DNA of 64,000 nt, from positions 104,609 through 168,608 of the forward strand of contig MU119310.1 in NCBI GenBank assembly GCA_014904845.1, read 5' to 3'. The notes beneath the pieces were generated by a model. That model had not been told where the DNA came from. It did not search any database and was given only the letters and a program-made list of their open reading frames with translations. This stretch comes from Acephala macrosclerotiorum. Taxonomy: Eukaryota > Ascomycota > Leotiomycetes > Helotiales > Mollisiaceae. Shown in pieces: positions 62,301-64,000 of this stretch. Within the stretch, counting starts at the first letter, position 1. The number at the start of each line of letters is the position of its first letter. A program made the translations under genes and the position numbers.

Positions 62301-64000
62301 TTTAAAATACTTGAAAATTCGATAAAAATATTTGAATATTGTAATACAAAAAATAATTTTAAATGTAATTAATAATTTGTTATTTTTCGTTTTATTCGAA
62401 TTATTTATAAAAAAATTCAATGAAAAATATATATAATTACTAAAAAAATTTATATCGAATTTCAATTTTTGATTTTACGTATTATTTAAATTTAAAAAAC
62501 TCAATAAATATTCGTATTAAAATTTTTAATTTAAATAAATAATTTTATTAAAAAATTAATTTTTTTTTCTTTTTTGTATTATTTAACGATTTAAAAATCG
62601 TTTTAAACGTTAATATTATAAAAATATCTCAAAAATTAAAATTAATTTATTTTTTTATAAAAATATAAATAAATTTTTTTTTTAATCGTAAATAAAAAAA
62701 ATATAATAATATAAAAAAAAAAATATAAAATTTTATATAATTTAATATTAATTAAATTTTTGTAAAATATATTATTGATCGTTTAAAGAAATATAATAAA
62801 AATTAATATTATATATAACGATTAATAAAACGAACGATATTATTTCGAGTATTTTAAATAAATAAATTAATTAATTATAAATATTATTATCGAGAAAACG
62901 ATTAATAGTATTATAATTTTTAAAATTGTAATCGATTTTTGTAATTATTTATATTTAAAAACAATTAATACTAATAAAATTAAATTATAAAATAAATAAT
63001 TAAAAAAGATTTTAATTACGATTTTAATAAACGTTTTAAAAATATATAAAAAATTTAAAAAATTGTTTAATGTATTATTTACAAAAACAAAAAAAAATTA
63101 ATATTAATAATTTTTTTTTAAAAAAATCGAATTTATTATTATATATTTTTAATAATAATAATATTAACGTTCAAAGTTTTAATAAAACGATTATTAATAA
63201 ATTTTATAAAAAATTATTAATAAATATAATAATGATAAATAAATCGAAAAACAAAATTTAAAATATACGAAAGATTTTTAATAAAAAATAAAAACAAAAA
63301 AAAAGTATTTAAAAATCGAATTATAATAACAAATTTTATAAAACGTTTAAAACGAAAAACGAAAAAATAAATAAATATAAATTAATCGAAAAATAAAATT
63401 TTAAAATAATAATTCGATATTAAAAATAATAATTTTATTAATAAAATTTTACTATAAAAATTGTTTAAAAATATAATATCGTTTTTAAAAATTTCAAAAA
63501 AAATAAAAATAATTATTAATATTTTAAAAATATTGAATTTTATTATAATAATTATTAATTAATAATAAAAAAATAACGTTTATTATTTGATTTTAATAAA
63601 TATTAAAATTATTATAATAAAAAAAATATTAAAAATTATTGATTTTATAAAATAATTTTTTTAAAATTTTTATAAAATTTTTAAAAAAACGAATTAATTT
63701 ATTTTTATTATTAAAAATTTTGTAATATTCGAAATTAATCTCGTAAAAATTGATTTTTCGTTATTAATTAAAAAAAAATATATTGTCGTTATTTTTAAAT
63801 TATATTTTAATTTATTTAAATTAATTAATTCAAATAAAAAATATGAAATATTAAATATTAAAACGAAATATTGTATTATTTTTATATATATAATTTGAAA
63901 TTTTAATAATATTATTACAAACGTTAAAAATTTTTAATTATTTATTATTATTAAATAAAACTTCGAATTTATTAGAATAATAATTATAAAAATAACAATT
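59392..64000. repeat. extreme AT-rich block, RIP-like, running off the window
   Basis: From the stop codon of the preceding gene to the end, many 60-base lines carry only 2-6 G or C. Those that remain are largely in CG dinucleotides (TTCGAA, AACGAA, ATCGAT), while CA and TG are scarce. That pattern is expected when RIP turns CpA into TpA and spares CpG. No transposon frame or terminal repeat can be read; the short frames here (for example near 62.3 and 63.1 kb) are Asn/Ile/Lys/Phe strings caused by composition. It may be old transposon DNA, or part of a larger heterochromatic or centromere-like region. Confidence 0.8.

Noticed and set aside
59400..64000. Frames of 60-90 codons within the AT-rich block
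   Set aside because: Asn/Ile/Lys/Phe/Tyr composition expected from AT-rich sequence; no motif.

Overview
The window is nuclear DNA of a filamentous ascomycete. The evidence is short introns of about 46-160 bases with GT..AG ends, Zn2Cys6 regulators, a LaeA-type methyltransferase, an F-box protein, small secreted Cys-rich proteins, and AT-rich blocks that look like the product of repeat-induced point mutation (RIP). Alternating ordinary and AT-rich DNA would suit a Leotiomycete or Dothideomycete, but the species cannot be fixed from the sequence. There are no bacterial operons, CRISPR arrays, rRNA genes or convincing tRNA genes.

Layout. 0-16 kb is a normal gene region: the 5' end of a gene cut by the left edge, a SET-domain protein with a signal peptide, two related Zn2Cys6 regulators on the minus strand, a 441-residue secreted protein, a 185-residue Cys-rich secreted protein, and an F-box protein. 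16-27 kb has no recognisable gene. It holds a 265-bp inverted-repeat element and, at 23.8-26.6 kb, a cluster of 3-, 6-, 7- and 12-base tandem repeats just upstream of laeA (27.17-28.44 kb, six exons). 28.4-33.3 kb is again empty apart from a tract of about 100 T. 33.3-46.9 kb is dense: a spliced hypothetical protein, a nucleotide-sugar transporter tightly followed by (and probably spliced to) a type II membrane protein, a divergent large enzyme with nucleotidyltransferase, HAD phosphatase and small-molecule kinase domains, and a 1663-residue ABCC transporter. From 47 kb to the end the DNA becomes a mosaic of genes and AT-rich blocks: a 254-bp MITE-like element, two members of an unrecognised gene family, a 1.5-kb hAT-like relic with terminal repeats and an 8-bp target duplication, a gene relic with stop codons of the C-to-T type, an intact eight-exon orphan gene, and 4.6 kb of extremely AT-rich DNA that runs off the window.

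The best candidate for an undescribed system is at 35.5-41.5 kb. Two transcription units diverge from a 538-bp shared spacer. One gives a Golgi-type nucleotide-sugar transporter whose last exon ends at a good intron that leads in frame into a type II membrane domain. The other combines three cytosolic activities typical of bacterial capsule or phosphocholine decoration pathways. Together they look like a compact cassette to make, import and attach a nucleotide-activated group on a cell-surface glycan. That function is inferred. The large enzyme has an apparent frame break in its linker that must be checked.

Exon coordinates were read by eye from splice signals and reading frame; protein lengths are for those models.
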